Assembly: GCA_003240775.1 (NCBI GenBank)
Contig: QFNI01000101.1
Span: forward strand, 1-5,993
Direction: 5' to 3'
DNA length: 5,993 bases
From: Mesorhizobium amorphae
GTDB lineage: Bacteria > Pseudomonadota > Alphaproteobacteria > Rhizobiales > Rhizobiaceae
The first letter of the stretch is position 1, and every line of letters starts with the position of its first letter. Both the position numbers and the translations under genes were made by a program. Below, piece after piece: positions 5,119-5,993 of the stretch. Below the pieces are notes generated by a model that did not search any database, had not been told where the DNA came from, and saw nothing but the letters and a program-made list of their open reading frames with translations.

Positions 5119-5993
5119 CGCGAGCTCGGGACGAGATCCGGGAGCGGCTGCGGCGCAACGGCCGGCTGGCCGCCGCGGAGCTGGCGCGCACGCCGCTCTG
5201 GCGCGGCCAGCGTCGCTCCGGCGGGGTGGAGACGCGCCTCCCCTCGATCGCCTTCGGGACGCGCGAGGCGGCGACGATCTACGCCGAGAACCCGAACGAC
5301 CGGACGTTCGCCGAAACGGAAACGTCCCCCTTCGTCGCGCCCGCCGTCCTCGAGCCGAGGCGCGCCGTGTTCGCGCCCTTCCCGCCGGGGGAGGGGGACC
5401 CGTTCCTTGACATGGACGTGGTCGACCTGGTTCTCGGGCCGGACGCCGTCGCGCGGATGACCCGGGACCTGTCCGCCGCCATGTCCGAGACGGCCGCCTG
5501 GGAGGGGATCGTCGCCGAGACCGGGTTCGCCGACCCGGCGGAGGCGCTGCTCGCCTGGGGAGGCGACCCGTCACGCATGCCGCCCGTCCTGACCCATGAG
5601 GCGCTCCGGCTGCCGTGGTTCGTCTCCGCGCTGGTCCGCGTCGGATACGACGCGGTCCTGACAGGGGGCTGCGGCGCCAACGCGCTCGAGGACGAGTGGC
5701 ACGCCCTGGATCCGGAAATCGTCCGGACCGGGTTCGCGGCCGTTCGTGACGTCTCCCGTCGTCGGGACGCGACCCTCGCGGCCTTCGCGGCCGTCCGTGA
5801 CGGCGAGGAGCTCGGGGACCCGTTCGGGTTCTGCCCGGAGCTGGAGTTCTTCGAGGACGAGACCGATCCCCCGGGGGGCTGGAGGGCGGCGCGGATCCCG
5901 GTCGCGGCCATCTTGCGGCGGGGCGATCACCCGGGCATGGTTCTCGACGGGGAGACGCCGGCGGAGGCGGCGACCCGTTGGGGGATGGTGGAG
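5115..5993 (+). CDS. ADP-ribosyltransferase-like (ART-PolyVal type) protein, partial at right edge
   Basis: A continuous open frame of 293 codons with no stop, beginning at GTG 5115 in a GTGA overlap with the exonuclease stop. SD support is weak, so coupling is assumed. Seen: TPLWRGQ (26-32), then LPSIAFGTREAATIYAENP (42-60), and much later VGYDAVLTGGCGANALEDEW (176-195) followed by HALDPEIVR. This succession matches ART-like domains in phage and plasmid polyvalent proteins: a Y/W-H/R-G-T strand, a '(Y/F)xTxxxxxAxxYA' segment, and a GYDG(V/I)...E-x-E...(F/L)xPxQ(V/I) C-terminal block. Arg30, Thr49 and Glu192/Glu194 are the candidate R-S/T-E residues. Between them lie helical and acidic segments. 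Beyond residue 205 a helical part with a duplicated FAAVRD and an acidic stretch follows, then a segment cut by the window. Enzymatic activity is inferred; the fold could be inactive or serve another NAD-related role. Confidence 0.72.
   Translation, partial: MTRARDEIRERLRRNGRLAAAELARTPLWRGQRRSGGVETRLPSIAFGTREAATIYAENPNDRTFAETETSPFVAPAVLEPRRAVFAPFPPGEGDPFLDMDVVDLVLGPDAVARMTRDLSAAMSETAAWEGIVAETGFADPAEALLAWGGDPSRMPPVLTHEALRLPWFVSALVRVGYDAVLTGGCGANALEDEWHALDPEIVRTGFAAVRDVSRRRDATLAAFAAVRDGEELGDPFGFCPELEFFEDETDPPGGWRAARIPVAAILRRGDHPGMVLDGETPAEAATRWGMVE
5733..5802 (+). repeat. Short intragenic direct repeat (FAAVRD twice)
   Basis: Two 19-bp copies, at 5733-5751 and 5784-5802, differ at one base (T/C) and are spaced 51 bp start to start. 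They encode FAAVRD at residues 207-212 and 224-229 of the ART-like protein, with a 17-residue period. This may be a duplicated helix just after the ART-like block. Confidence 0.7.

Noticed and set aside
4604..5930. Several overlapping minus-strand open frames (4604-5191, 4744-5574, 5279-5911, 5571-5930)
   Set aside because: They are Arg/Ser/Pro-rich shadows of the exonuclease and ART-like genes, which carry recognisable motifs and a GTGA overlap on the plus strand.

Overview
The window is very GC-rich, densely coded DNA with strongly GC-biased third codon positions. The gene set is an odd mix: a trimeric dUTPase, a phage-type orphan DNA methyltransferase, a small calcineurin-like phosphoesterase, an RNase AS-type exonuclease and an ART-like 'polyvalent' protein. 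They sit in tightly packed runs with GTGA overlaps. This suits a bacteriophage (or prophage or other large mobile element) of a GC-rich proteobacterium. The CAP-domain lipoprotein resembles those of alphaproteobacteria such as the Rhodobacteraceae, so that is my best host guess. No capsid, tail, terminase, integrase, tRNA or rRNA gene is visible, so the phage assignment is an inference.

Layout: two divergent gene runs meet at about 2743-2889. Leftward (minus strand), in transcription order: a metallophosphoesterase (2742-2110), an uncharacterised protein with an Ala/Pro repeat linker and acidic tail (2025-1270), a beta-class DNA methyltransferase (1273-545, GTGA overlap) and a dUTPase (533 to the window edge). 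The dUTPase continues past its normal C-terminus into an extension that looks DUF1653-like. This run looks like a nucleotide-pool and DNA-modification operon: dUTPase keeps uracil out of DNA and the methylase marks it.

Rightward (plus strand): an unrecognised 224-aa protein (2890-3564), an unrecognised acidic 77-aa protein (3594-3827) and a secreted CAP-domain lipoprotein (3896-4402). After two consecutive hairpins and a plausible sigma70-type promoter, a new unit begins with a DEDDh exonuclease of the RNase AS (Rv2179c-like) family (4576-5118). It overlaps by GTGA a gene that runs off the right edge (5115-5993+). That product carries the three signature regions of an ADP-ribosyltransferase-like domain of the phage polyvalent-protein kind.

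The most interesting observations are the translationally coupled exonuclease/ART-like pair, the extended dUTPase, the phosphoesterase with an altered first metal motif, and a 25-bp operator-like dyad in the divergent intergenic region. No stretch over 300 bases lacks a gene; the longest gap is 4403-4575.
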